Shown here: positions 1 to 7,955 of the stretch, one piece after another
Numbering within the stretch: the stretch's first letter is position 1
How the letters are laid out: each line of letters opens with the position of its first letter
Source: JBCBAP01 sp038532435
Lineage (GTDB): Bacteria; Pseudomonadota; Alphaproteobacteria; Rhodobacterales; Rhodobacteraceae
Length of the DNA stretch: 51,156 nt
Direction: 5' to 3'
Assembly (NCBI GenBank): GCA_038532435.1
Contig: JBCBAP010000022.1
Location: 1-51,156, forward strand
The notes under the pieces: generated by a model
Told to the model about the DNA's origin: nothing
Databases searched by the model: none
What the model saw: only the letters and a program-made list of their open reading frames with translations
Position numbers and translations under genes: made by a program

Positions 1-86
1 GCCCGCAGCACCACGACGAGGGACGGGCCGGGGCTTATGACCGCAAGAAGATGGGTCATGGCGAACGCCGCAAGGGTCACGAACAT
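1..86 (-). CDS. LysE/RhtB-family translocator, N-terminal fragment running off the left edge
   Basis: The first 28 codons read on the minus strand give a hydrophobic start with the motif HLLAVISPGPSLVVVLR. A PGP in the first membrane helix after an H-L-L-A-V segment is the signature of the LysE/RhtB family of amino-acid and metabolite exporters. The ATG is complement 84-86, with GGAG about 8 nt upstream. The rest of the gene lies outside the window, so substrate cannot be guessed. It is divergent from the outer-membrane protein gene on the plus strand. Confidence 0.72.
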   Translation of the reverse strand, partial: MFVTLAAFAMTHLLAVISPGPSLVVVLR

Positions 87-235
87 CGGTACACTCCGTT
101 CGGAAATTCGAGGCGGAGACTGCCCTCGCGCCCGGTCCCTGTCCAGTCCTGTCACCTTGCCGCGACATCCTTCGTGTCACACAGGCGTGATCGCGTCCCA
201 CCTTAACGGACCGATCTGCTCCCCCATATACGGTT

Positions 236-255
236 TGTGGGTATTTTTACCCACA
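236..255. promoter_or_regulatory. Perfect 8-bp inverted repeat upstream of the outer-membrane protein gene
   Basis: TGTGGGTA-TTTT-TACCCACA is a perfect palindrome with a 4-nt centre, 41 nt before the start codon of the downstream gene and in the 210-nt divergent region with the LysE-type gene. It sits where a promoter or 5' UTR is expected. It may be an operator or a short RNA hairpin; the T-rich centre argues for either. No known regulator is assigned. Confidence 0.5.
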
Positions 256-296
256 TACACTTTCGACTGTACAGCCGAAACAAGGAGCAGTTCACA

Positions 297-965
297 ATGC
301 GCACGATTCTCGCAACCACGGCCCTGGCCGCCAGCGTCGCCGCAGGCCCGGCACTGGCCCAGAGCATCACTGATCAGGGCTTCTATGCGGGTGTCCAGGG
401 CAGCTTCGTCCTCCCCTCGGACCAGGATTTCAACACCGGGCTGGGAAAGATCAGCACCGACGTGGATGAGGGGTTCGGCATCGGTGTCTCCGGCGGCTAC
501 ACCCTGGGCAACGGCCTGCGCGGTGAGCTTGAGCTGAACTACCGCGAGAACGACGTGGGCAGCCACCGGCTGAACGGGGGCAGCGCGCTGTCGGGTTCGA
601 AGGGTACCGTGACCTCGACCTCGCTGATGGCCAACGCCCTCTACGATATCCCCGCCTTTACCGGCACGCCCTATGACTGGATCACGCCCTATGTGGGCGC
701 GGGTCTCGGCTACACCTGGGTGGATTTCGACGGCTACACCGCCGACGCGGTCGCCCCGGCCAACGCGCTCGATGACGAAACCGCCGGTTTCGGCGCGCAG
801 ATCATACTCGGCATGAGCTGGCGCCTGCAGCAGAACCTCGATCTGACTGCGGACTACCGCTACTTCACCGCGCCGGAGCTCGACGTGCGCGCCAACGGCG
901 ATGAAAGCAGCTCGATCGACTACAACCTGAACACCATCAATGTGGGCTTGCGGTCCCGCTTCTGA
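297..965 (+). CDS. Outer-membrane beta-barrel protein (OmpA-like/porin family)
   Basis: 222 aa with a clear Sec signal peptide (MRTILATTALAASVAAGPALA, cleavage after ALA before QS). The mature part has alternating aromatic/glycine beta strands (GFYAGVQGSF, ITPYVGAGLGYTWVDF, LDLTADYRYF) and ends in a C-terminal aromatic residue (GLRSRF), the usual BamA recognition end. This fits the 8-strand outer-membrane beta-barrel family (Opacity/Omp25-like). No OmpA peptidoglycan-binding domain follows. The start at 297 was chosen because the signal peptide begins there and AAGGAG lies 13-8 nt upstream; an in-frame upstream start would destroy the signal peptide. Transport or adhesion role unknown. Confidence 0.85.
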   Translation: MRTILATTALAASVAAGPALAQSITDQGFYAGVQGSFVLPSDQDFNTGLGKISTDVDEGFGIGVSGGYTLGNGLRGELELNYRENDVGSHRLNGGSALSGSKGTVTSTSLMANALYDIPAFTGTPYDWITPYVGAGLGYTWVDFDGYTADAVAPANALDDETAGFGAQIILGMSWRLQQNLDLTADYRYFTAPELDVRANGDESSSIDYNLNTINVGLRSRF

Positions 966-1102
966 CGGACAGGGGGAGGCGCGTCCTGGTCGCTGGGGTT
1001 CCGGGGCGCGCATCTGACACGCGGCGTCCAGGGGGCGTATCGCGGCCGCAAAACCGCTCGGTCGGCAAGGTGCGCCAATCGCCCGAAAGGGCTCAGGGGA
1101 AT

Positions 1103-1125
1103 GCGGCCCCCGGAAAGGGGGCCGC
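1103..1125. terminator. GC-rich terminator hairpin between the convergent outer-membrane protein gene and trpS
   Basis: GCGGCCCCC-GGAAA-GGGGGCCGC forms a perfect 9-bp stem 22 nt after the trpS stop codon (read on the minus strand). There is no good U-tract on either side, as is common in high-GC alphaproteobacteria, so termination strength is uncertain. Confidence 0.6.
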
Positions 1126-1146
1126 TCCGATCTGCAGGAGGTCCGG

Positions 1147-2169
1147 CTACCGGCTGCGCAGCATCCCGACGATCTCATAGGTGCGGGACAGGATCGGGTC
1201 GGCAATCGCCGCCGCCCGCTCCGCCCCGTCGCCGAGGATCCGGTCGATCTCACCCGGATCCGCCATCAGCGTCCGCATCCGTTCGGTGATCGGCCCAAGG
1301 CTTTCCACCGCCAGATCGGCCAGCGCAGGCTTGAAGGTGCCAAACTGTTGGCCACCAAACTCCCGCAGCACCCCGCTCATCTCCCGACCGGAAAGCGCGG
1401 CGTAGATGCTGACAAGGTTCTTCGCCTCAGGCCGGCCCTCCAGACCCTCCACCGTTTCGGGCAACGGCTCTGGATCGGTCTTGGCCTTGCGGATCTTCTT
1501 GGCGATATCGTCCGCGGTGTCGGTGAGGTTGATCCGGCTCATGTCCGACGGGTCCGACTTCGACATCTTCTTGCTGCCGTCGCGCAGGGACATGATCCGG
1601 GTCGCCGTACCCTCGATGATCGGTTCGGGCAGCGGAAAGAAGTCCTCGCCGAAGTCATGGTTGAACTTCGCCGCCACGTCCCGGGTCAGCTCCACATGCT
1701 GCCTCTGATCGTCGCCCACGGGCACGTGGGTGCCGTGATAGAGCAGGATATCCGCCGCCATCAGCGCGGGGTAGGAGTAGAGCCCGAGGCTCGCCTTCTC
1801 CGCATTCTTGCCGACCTTGTCCTTGAACTGGGTCATCCGGTTCATCCAGCCGAGCCGCGCGACGCAGGAAAAGATCCAGCCCAGCTCCGCATGGGCGCTC
1901 ACCTGGCTCTGGTTGAAGAGGATGGAGCGTTCGGGGTCGAGCCCGCAGGCGATGTAGGTCGCGGCAAGCTTGCGGATATTGTCGCGCAGCTCCGCGGGGT
2001 CCTGCCAGACCGTGATGGCATGCAGATCGACAACGCAGTAGATCGTTTCGATCCCGTTGTCCTGCATCTCCACAAACCGCTTCACCGCGCCGAGGTAATT
2101 GCCCAGCGTCACGCTGCCCGAAGGCTGAATCCCGGAAAAAACCCGGGGGGTATGGAGTGTTTCGGCCAT
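1147..2169 (-). CDS. trpS: Tryptophanyl-tRNA synthetase
   Basis: 340 aa, the normal size for bacterial TrpRS. It charges tRNA-Trp with tryptophan in the cytoplasm. Class I signatures are visible: the HIGH-equivalent in PSGSVTLGNYLGA near the N-terminus and KMSKSDPS about residue 200. Tryptophan pocket elements VGDDQRQHVE are also present. Two consecutive ATG codons occur at 2172 and 2169; the second gives the expected MAETLHTPRVFSG start, with AGGACCAGG immediately upstream. The longer reading frame upstream has no homology. Confidence 0.96.
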   Translation of the reverse strand: MAETLHTPRVFSGIQPSGSVTLGNYLGAVKRFVEMQDNGIETIYCVVDLHAITVWQDPAELRDNIRKLAATYIACGLDPERSILFNQSQVSAHAELGWIFSCVARLGWMNRMTQFKDKVGKNAEKASLGLYSYPALMAADILLYHGTHVPVGDDQRQHVELTRDVAAKFNHDFGEDFFPLPEPIIEGTATRIMSLRDGSKKMSKSDPSDMSRINLTDTADDIAKKIRKAKTDPEPLPETVEGLEGRPEAKNLVSIYAALSGREMSGVLREFGGQQFGTFKPALADLAVESLGPITERMRTLMADPGEIDRILGDGAERAAAIADPILSRTYEIVGMLRSR

Positions 2170-2224
2170 CATCCTGGTCCTGGTTGAATAAGGACCCCCC
2201 GTATCGCCGCGCCGGGGCAAAAAC

Positions 2225-2752
2225 TCAAGGGGTGGATGAGACGAAGCTGAAGCCGCGGGGATAGGCATGAAAACCGTCAAAATCCCCTTTGCCGATCGGG
2301 ACGCCCGCAGCGCGCAGGATAGCGTGTGCGGTGGCGAAGTGGAACAGCAAGTTCGGCAGGCCATAGAGGGTCGCGAACGTCGCGGCATCCTGGGTCAGGT
2401 CCGCCTCCCCGGCCCGATGAGTGATGGGGCGTGCGGTGGCCCCGGTGAAGGCATCGGGGTCAAGAGCATCGAGCGTTTCGACCACAATCGCCGCCCAGTC
2501 CCGCAGGGGACCTGACCCTCCGGTCCAGTCAGGTCCCTCCGGCACGTCGCGCTTCGCCAGCGGAAGGGCTGTGCGCAGAGCAAAGCCGAGTGCGATCTGC
2601 AGATGCGTGCCCGCGTCGAACCCGTCGGGGGACAGGCGGTTTTCAAGGGCCGCAATCCCCGCGGTGTCGAGCCCGGCGAGCAGACCGTCGATACGGCGGG
2701 CATAGTGGCGGGCCACGGGAACCACCGCGTCGAAGAGTGCCGTGTCATTCAT
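2225..2752 (-). CDS. DUF1993 family protein
   Basis: 175 aa. The C-terminal segment LPNLLFHFATAHAILRAAGVPIGKGDFDG matches the conserved end of DUF1993 proteins (F-H-x-x-T/A-A-Y/H-x-I-L-R-x-x-G-V-x-x-G-K-x-D-F), and the N-terminus has the family's short helical start. DUF1993 proteins are small helical proteins of unknown function, sometimes grouped with the DinB-like fold; no catalytic role is established. It lies 55 nt upstream of trpS on the same strand and could be co-transcribed with it. Confidence 0.8.
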   Translation of the reverse strand: MNDTALFDAVVPVARHYARRIDGLLAGLDTAGIAALENRLSPDGFDAGTHLQIALGFALRTALPLAKRDVPEGPDWTGGSGPLRDWAAIVVETLDALDPDAFTGATARPITHRAGEADLTQDAATFATLYGLPNLLFHFATAHAILRAAGVPIGKGDFDGFHAYPRGFSFVSSTP

Positions 2753-2789
2753 GCGCGCGCCTCCATCCGACCGTGCGCCGCAGCCGACC

Positions 2790-3629
2790 TCATCCGCCGA
2801 CCTTGTCGCCCGCGGGGCGTTCCTCCGCGCCCAGCGCGTCCGCGAGCCGGGCCTGGGCCGAGCCCGGGCGCAGGGGCTGCTGCTGCCCCTCCCCCGGCGC
2901 CCAGCCGGTGAGGGTCACGATCTCCACATCCGCGGCGACGCGCCCCCCCGGCACGGCGGCGATCTCCGTATAGAGCGCCATCGCCCGCAGCAGCACCGCC
3001 CGCCGGGTGAACCGGCGGAGGCGGCCCGCAATGGCGTTGGCCTCCCCCATCGCCCGCAGATCCCGCATCAACGCGAACGGGTCCGTGTAGGTGACCTCGA
3101 ACCGGTCGCTGTCTGCCACCGGCAGGGCAAAGCCCGCGCGCTGGAGGAGCGCGCCCAGCTCCCGGATCTCGCCCATCGGTGCAACCCGGGGCGAGAGGCC
3201 GCCCGCCACGTCCGCCTCCGCCTGCGCCAGCGCGATCCGCAACCGCGCGAGGCTCTCGCCGCCAAAAAGGAGCGCGAGGGCGAGGCCATCGGGCCGAAGC
3301 GCGCGCCGCATCTGGATAAGCTGCCCGACCGGATCGTTGGCCCAATGCAGCCCGAGCCCATGGATGATGAGGTCGTGGCCCTCCGGCGCGAGGTCCAGCA
3401 CGTCCGCATCCGCAACCGCAGGCGCGTTGCCAAGGCCAAGCTGATCCCGCCAATACTCCGCGAAAGGTCCCACGACCGCCGGCGCCGTAAACGTTCTGTT
3501 AACTTCTTCCAGTCTCTCCTGAACCCCGGAAATGGCCCGGTCGTGCAGGAACAGACCCGAGGCCCGGTCGGCCCGGGCGAGGTTTCTGATCCGCGCGGTC
3601 CGGTCGAATAGAGGCTTGTTGCCGGTCAT
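2790..3629 (-). CDS. SAM-dependent methyltransferase of the BioC/NDUFAF5-like class
   Basis: 279 aa. It opens with LFDRTARIRNLARAD, a start typical of the alphaproteobacterial relatives of mitochondrial NDUFAF5. The middle has DADVLDLAPEGHDLIIHGLGLHWANDPVG, matching the motif in which a hydrophobic strand and H-W-x-N-D-x-x-G follow the SAM site, and RPDGLALALLFGG as a post-I motif. The classical glycine-rich SAM motif I is poorly kept, so activity is not certain. The start at 3629 follows from the motif; upstream in-frame codons are low complexity. It is divergent from comF, as in many Rhodobacterales. Confidence 0.8.
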   Translation of the reverse strand: MTGNKPLFDRTARIRNLARADRASGLFLHDRAISGVQERLEEVNRTFTAPAVVGPFAEYWRDQLGLGNAPAVADADVLDLAPEGHDLIIHGLGLHWANDPVGQLIQMRRALRPDGLALALLFGGESLARLRIALAQAEADVAGGLSPRVAPMGEIRELGALLQRAGFALPVADSDRFEVTYTDPFALMRDLRAMGEANAIAGRLRRFTRRAVLLRAMALYTEIAAVPGGRVAADVEIVTLTGWAPGEGQQQPLRPGSAQARLADALGAEERPAGDKVGG

Positions 3630-3724
3630 GGTCGCATCCTCGACATCATGTTCGGGATGTAGCGGCCCGGCGCGGCGAGGAAAAGGGTCACGGCCCCGCG
3701 TCACCGGGGAAGAGGGAGACGGCG

Positions 3725-4537
3725 ATGCGCGCAAACCTCTGGAATAGGCTGACGGATCTGGTCTATCCGCCCCAGTGCATCGCCTGCCCGAACGAGACCG
3801 ATCTGCCAGATGGTCTCTGTCCCGCCTGCTGGCGGGAGGTGCAGTTCATCACCGGGCCGGTCTGCCGCTTTTGCACCCATCCGGTTGCGGCCGAGGGACT
3901 CGCCTGTTCTGATTGCCATCGCACTCCGCCGCCCTGGGACGACGGACATGCGGCAACGATTTATGACGGTATCGCGCGGCGCATCGTGCTGTCGCTCAAG
4001 CACGGGGACAGGACGGATCTGTCCGGGATCGCAGCCCGCTGGCTGGCCCGCGCGGCGGGCCCCTCCCTCGACACCGTGGACGTGATCGCGCCGATCCCCC
4101 TGCACTGGACCCGCCTCGTGCGGCGCCGGTACAACCAGTCGGCGGAGCTTGCCCGCGCGCTCTCGACCCTGAGCGGGCGGGCGGTGGTTCCGGACCTTCT
4201 CTCCCGCTCCCGCGCCACGCGAAGCCTGAAGGGTCTCAGCCGGGAACAGCGTCAGCAGGTGCTGTCGGACTGCATTGTCGCGACACCGGCGCGGCGAGAC
4301 CGGATCGCGGGTCGCCACGTGCTGCTTGTCGACGATGTGCTGACCAGTGGCGCGACCCTGTCGGCGGCGACACTGGCCCTCCGCGCGGCGGGCGCACAGC
4401 GGGTGACCATACTCGTCCTCGCCCGCGTCGTCCGCTCGGAGATACCCTGGCAGCCCCGGCCTATCGAGACATCGACCGATCGGGCTGATCACCCCGCCGT
4501 GACGGACGTTGCACCGCAACAGGCATCCTCTATATGA
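3725..4537 (+). CDS. comF: ComF family phosphoribosyltransferase-like protein
   Basis: 270 aa. The N-terminal double zinc ribbon has four CxxC pairs (C18/C21, C32/C35, C47/C50, C61/C64). It is followed by a type I phosphoribosyltransferase fold with the ComF motifs DVIAPIPLHWTRLVRRRYNQSAELA and the PRPP loop HVLLVDDVLTSGATL. ComF proteins act in natural transformation, helping single-stranded DNA uptake or processing in some species; in this clade the role is untested. GAGGGAG lies just upstream of the ATG. The last ~30 residues (after PWQPRPIE) extend beyond the conserved domain. Confidence 0.92.
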   Translation: MRANLWNRLTDLVYPPQCIACPNETDLPDGLCPACWREVQFITGPVCRFCTHPVAAEGLACSDCHRTPPPWDDGHAATIYDGIARRIVLSLKHGDRTDLSGIAARWLARAAGPSLDTVDVIAPIPLHWTRLVRRRYNQSAELARALSTLSGRAVVPDLLSRSRATRSLKGLSREQRQQVLSDCIVATPARRDRIAGRHVLLVDDVLTSGATLSAATLALRAAGAQRVTILVLARVVRSEIPWQPRPIETSTDRADHPAVTDVAPQQASSI

Positions 4538-4563
4538 TGACCTCGATGGAGCGAGGACACAGG

Positions 4564-4821
4564 ATGAAACCGATCACGATCTACACCACGCCGATCTGCG
4601 GATACTGCAGTGCCGCCAAGCGGTTGCTGACCGAGAAGGGCGCTGTCTTTACCGAGATTGACGTGATGCGGGACCCCTCCCGGCGGGCGGAGATGACTCA
4701 GCGCGCCAACGGTGGGCGCACAGTGCCCCAGATCTTCATCGGCGACGAACATGTGGGCGGGTGCGACGACCTCTACGCCCTCGACCGGGCGGGCAAGCTC
4801 GACGGCCTGCTCGCCGCCTGA
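4564..4821 (+). CDS. grxC: Glutaredoxin 3
   Basis: 85 aa, normal for GrxC. It reduces protein disulphides and glutathione mixed disulphides in the cytoplasm. The thioredoxin-fold start MKPITIYTTPICGYC carries the dithiol active site C12-G-Y-C15; TVPQIFI gives the cis-proline and GGCDDLYAL the glutathione-binding GG-x-D-D. The start at 4564 was taken over the upstream in-frame ATGs because it matches the family and has GAGGA 8 nt before it. It follows comF by 26 nt and precedes the nitrilase by 5 nt, so an operon is likely. Confidence 0.95.
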   Translation: MKPITIYTTPICGYCSAAKRLLTEKGAVFTEIDVMRDPSRRAEMTQRANGGRTVPQIFIGDEHVGGCDDLYALDRAGKLDGLLAA

Positions 4822-4826
4822 CCCCC

Positions 4827-5657
4827 ATGCGCACAGCGCTGGTCCAGCTCACAAGCTCCGACGATCCCGCGGCCAATCTGGTCGCGACCGAGAGCCTGAT
4901 CCGGGAGGCTGCTGCGGACGGTGCAACGTTCGTCCTGACACCGGAGGTGACCAACTGCGTCTCAACCTCCCGCAGCCGCCAGATGGACGTGCTGCGAACG
5001 GAGGAAGAGGATGCCACGCTCGCCGCACTGCGGGACCTTGCGGCGGAGTTGGGTGTGAACCTTCTCATCGGCTCCCTCGCGCTCAAGCTTGCTGACGAAC
5101 CACGGTTCGTGAACCGGTCTTTCCTGATCGATCCGGCGGGCAGGATCGCCGCGCGCTACGACAAGATCCACATGTTCGATGTGACCCTCGCAGAGGGGGA
5201 GAGCTATCGGGAGTCCGCTGGATACCGTCCCGGATCACAGGCCGTTCGCGCGCAGGTGGGCGACGCGGCGCTGGGCATGACGATCTGCTATGACATGCGG
5301 TTCCCGGCGCTTTACCGTGAGCTTGCGCAGGCCGGGGCGCAGATCCTGACAGCCCCGTCCGCCTTCACCGTGCCCACGGGAGAGGCGCACTGGCACGTGC
5401 TTTTACGCGCCCGGGCGATCGAGACCGGATGCTTCGTCCTGGCACCCGCGCAATGCGGCTCCCACCCGGCTGTCGCGGGCAAGGAGCGGCGGACCTACGG
5501 GCATTCGCTTGCGGTCGATCCGTGGGGGCGCGTGATGGCCGACGGTGGCGACGTGCCGGGCCTGACGCTCGTCGACATCGACCTGGCGGAGGTCGCGACG
5601 GCACGGGCGAAGATCCCGTCGCTCGACCATGACCGCGACTACGGGAGCCCCGGATGA
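4827..5657 (+). CDS. Carbon-nitrogen hydrolase, Nit1-like (deaminated glutathione amidase type)
   Basis: 276 aa nitrilase-superfamily enzyme. The catalytic triad is readable: E40 (LTPEVTN), K113 (RYDKIHMFDV) and C154 (MTICYDMRFP). The sequences RYDKIHMFDV and ICYDMRFPALYRELA are those of the Nit1/NitFhit branch, whose established reaction is hydrolysis of deaminated glutathione; its position next to glutaredoxin fits a glutathione-repair role, which is inference. It starts 5 nt after grxC and its TGA overlaps the next ATG (ATGA). Confidence 0.9.
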   Translation: MRTALVQLTSSDDPAANLVATESLIREAAADGATFVLTPEVTNCVSTSRSRQMDVLRTEEEDATLAALRDLAAELGVNLLIGSLALKLADEPRFVNRSFLIDPAGRIAARYDKIHMFDVTLAEGESYRESAGYRPGSQAVRAQVGDAALGMTICYDMRFPALYRELAQAGAQILTAPSAFTVPTGEAHWHVLLRARAIETGCFVLAPAQCGSHPAVAGKERRTYGHSLAVDPWGRVMADGGDVPGLTLVDIDLAEVATARAKIPSLDHDRDYGSPG

Positions 5658-6103
5658 GCGACGATCCCTCCGATCCGCTGGCCATCGCGCTTCTGGGTGA
5701 GATCAACGCGCTGGAGCAGCTCGCCTCCACCCGCCTCCAGCGGGCGCTGCCCAAGGGCATGGAGCTGAGCCAGTTCGTCGTGCTCAACCACTTCGCCCGT
5801 CTGGGCGGGGAAAAGACGCCCGCACAGCTAGCCCGGATATTCCACGTGACCAGGGGCACTATGACCAACACGCTCAAGAAGCTGGAAACGGCGGGGCATG
5901 TGCACATCCGGCCCGACTGGGACGACGGGCGGCGGAAATGGGTCACGATCAGCCCTGCAGGGCGTGCGGCACGCAACGCCGCAGTTCAATCCATCGCGCC
6001 GGTCTTCGACAAGGTCGTCGAGGCCATCGGGAGGGAGGAGATCCGGCGGGCGCTGCCGTTTCTGAGAGATCTGCGCATCCAGCTGACATCCGAGGATGAC
6101 TGA
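5654..6103 (+). CDS. MarR family transcriptional regulator
   Basis: 149 aa. It has the MarR winged helix: helix-turn-helix KTPAQLARIFHVTRGTMTNTLKKLETAGHV (about residues 54-83) and the wing RPDWDDGRRKWVTISPAGRA. Long N- and C-terminal helices would form the dimer interface. No ligand-sensing cysteine pair is seen. It overlaps the nitrilase by 4 nt and the next gene by 8 nt, so it sits mid-operon and may control this gene group. Confidence 0.9.
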   Translation: MSDDPSDPLAIALLGEINALEQLASTRLQRALPKGMELSQFVVLNHFARLGGEKTPAQLARIFHVTRGTMTNTLKKLETAGHVHIRPDWDDGRRKWVTISPAGRAARNAAVQSIAPVFDKVVEAIGREEIRRALPFLRDLRIQLTSEDD

Positions 6104-6638
6104 CGCGCCGTTCGTCCATCTGATGGGCTGGCCCGGTGTGGGAAAGCACGCGGTGGGCCAGCAGCTCGCGCCGCTGATCAGCGCTCGCTACATCGACAAC
6201 CACACCCTCCTGAACCCGGCCTTTGCCACTGCGGAGCACCTTTCGGATCCCTACATCCGGATCAACCGCGCTGTGCTCAGTGCGGTCTATGCGGAGCTTG
6301 CGAACGAGGACCGTCCTCTCGTGCTGACCAACTGCCACACGGACACGCCGTGGGGGCGGGAATGCTGGGCGCGGGTGCGCGCGCTCGCCGAGGCCCGGGG
6401 CGGACCATTTCACCAGGTCGTGCTTGACTGCACGCTGGAGGAAAACGCCCGCAGGGTCGCTCTACCGGAGCGGGCCCGGGGCAAGCTGCGGGATCCGGGG
6501 ATCCTGCGCAGCGCGTGGGCGGCGAAGACGCTGATCATCGACCCGGCGCTGACCGTGCACAGATTTGACGTAACCGCGACAACCCCGGACGCGACCGCGG
6601 GGGCAATCTGTTCCCGGCTGCATCTGCTGTCGAAATGA
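6096..6638 (+). CDS. P-loop kinase-like NTPase (AAA family-type small ATPase)
   Basis: 180 aa with a Walker A-like loop at the N-terminus, GWPGVGKH, inside HLMGWPGVGKHAVGQQLA. The usual S/T after the lysine is His here. Downstream RPLVLTNCHTDTPWGRECW corresponds to the Walker B/nucleobase region of small kinase-like P-loop proteins (chloramphenicol phosphotransferase or shikimate kinase-like fold). The substrate is unknown. The ATG overlaps the end of marR by 8 nt. It is the last gene before a convergent operon. Confidence 0.75.
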   Translation: MTDAPFVHLMGWPGVGKHAVGQQLAPLISARYIDNHTLLNPAFATAEHLSDPYIRINRAVLSAVYAELANEDRPLVLTNCHTDTPWGRECWARVRALAEARGGPFHQVVLDCTLEENARRVALPERARGKLRDPGILRSAWAAKTLIIDPALTVHRFDVTATTPDATAGAICSRLHLLSK

Positions 6639-6767
6639 GCGCGCCTGCGGCCGCGCACTCCTCTTGAGCCCTTCGGGCGGCTGGCGCTTGTGGCCACCCC
6701 GAGCGGCGTCTATGCAGCGCGCAGTTCCCGCGGAAACGGCGACGCCATTCGCGCAGATGGCCACCGG

Positions 6768-7955
6768 TCAGGAGGCAGCGCAGATCCGTGCCGCGGCGTG
6801 GCCGGCCCAGCGCCCCGTCGCAAGACAGGCGGTGAGCAGATATCCACCCGTCGGCGCCTCCCAATCGAGCATCTCGCCCGCGCAGAACTGGCCGGGACAG
6901 GCGGTAAGCTCGAGATCGTCCGTAAGTCCCTGCCAGGCGACGCCACCGGCGACGGAGATCGCCTCATCGAGAGGGCGAGGGCCGTCGAGCGCCAGGGGCA
7001 GCGCCTTGAGCCGCCGCGCGAGATCCGCATTGTCCGGGGGGACCGGACCGGCCTCCCGCAGGAGAGCGAGCTTGACCGGGGGCAGGCGGAGCGTCTTGCG
7101 CAAATGGTTCGTGAGTGACGCCTTGCCCCGCGGGCGCGCGAGGCGGGCGGACACCGCGGTCTCCGTCAGGGTGGGCAGGAGGTCGAGTGTGAGCGTGGCG
7201 CCCGGGTCCCGCAGGAGCCGGGAAACCGCGTAGATCGCACTGCCCTCCACCCCGCGGGACGACAGAACGAACTCGCCGCGCACCTTATGTCCATCGACCG
7301 TCAGGGCGACGTCCTTCACCGGCGCGCCGAAGTGAGGATGCATGTGATCGGACCAGACGCGGGCAAACCCCATGTTTGCCGGGGTGAAGGGGGCGAGGGG
7401 GATCCCCCGCCCAGCGAAGGCGCTCGCCCATGCACCATCCGACCCAAGGCGCGCCCAGGACGCGCCGCCAAGGGCAAAAATGGTCGTCTTCGGCGCGATC
7501 ACCTCAGACCCGCCGGGCGTCGCGAAGCGGTGGCCCTTCCCCTCCCACCCGGTCCAGCGCCAGCGGGTCCGCACCTCGACGCCCGCTGCGGCGAGCCGAG
7601 CGAGCCAGGCGCGAAGCAGGGGCGATCCCTTCATCACCTCAGGGAAAACCCGGCCCGAGCTGCCCGTGAACACCGGCTGACCGAGACCCTCCGCCCAGCG
7701 GATCATCTCATCCGGCCCGAACGCGGCCAGCATCGGCGCGAGGCAGTCTCCCTCAGGATACGCGCCCAAAAACACCTCCGGCGGTTCCGCCTTGGTGAGA
7801 TTGAGACCCGACTTTCCCGCCATCAGGAACTTGCGCCCGAGCGACGGTTTGGCCTCCGCGACCAGCACGCTGTGGCCGGAACCGGACAGCACCTCGGCAG
7901 CGGCGAGGCCCGCCGGACCGCCGCCGATGACCAGCGCGTCACACGTGTGGCTCAG
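6768..7955 (-). CDS. BaiN/HI0933-like NAD(P)/FAD-dependent oxidoreductase (TIGR03862-type flavoprotein)
   Basis: About 395 aa. The Rossmann dinucleotide motif ALVIGGGPAGLAAAE at the very N-terminus is followed by LGRKFLMAGKSGLNLTK, typical of the TIGR03862 branch of the BaiN/RdsA flavoprotein family. FAD-domain end motifs APTGGYLLTACLATGRWAGHAA close the protein. Function in the family is mostly unassigned. No ATG, GTG or TTG precedes the Rossmann motif in frame for a long way; the first ordinary start (GTG 7892) would delete GGGPAG. A CTG at 7953-7955 gives MSHTCDALVIGGGPAG, overlaps the gcdH stop as CTGA and has AGG 7 nt upstream, so I place the start there. Confidence 0.82.
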   Translation of the reverse strand: MSHTCDALVIGGGPAGLAAAEVLSGSGHSVLVAEAKPSLGRKFLMAGKSGLNLTKAEPPEVFLGAYPEGDCLAPMLAAFGPDEMIRWAEGLGQPVFTGSSGRVFPEVMKGSPLLRAWLARLAAAGVEVRTRWRWTGWEGKGHRFATPGGSEVIAPKTTIFALGGASWARLGSDGAWASAFAGRGIPLAPFTPANMGFARVWSDHMHPHFGAPVKDVALTVDGHKVRGEFVLSSRGVEGSAIYAVSRLLRDPGATLTLDLLPTLTETAVSARLARPRGKASLTNHLRKTLRLPPVKLALLREAGPVPPDNADLARRLKALPLALDGPRPLDEAISVAGGVAWQGLTDDLELTACPGQFCAGEMLDWEAPTGGYLLTACLATGRWAGHAAARICAAS

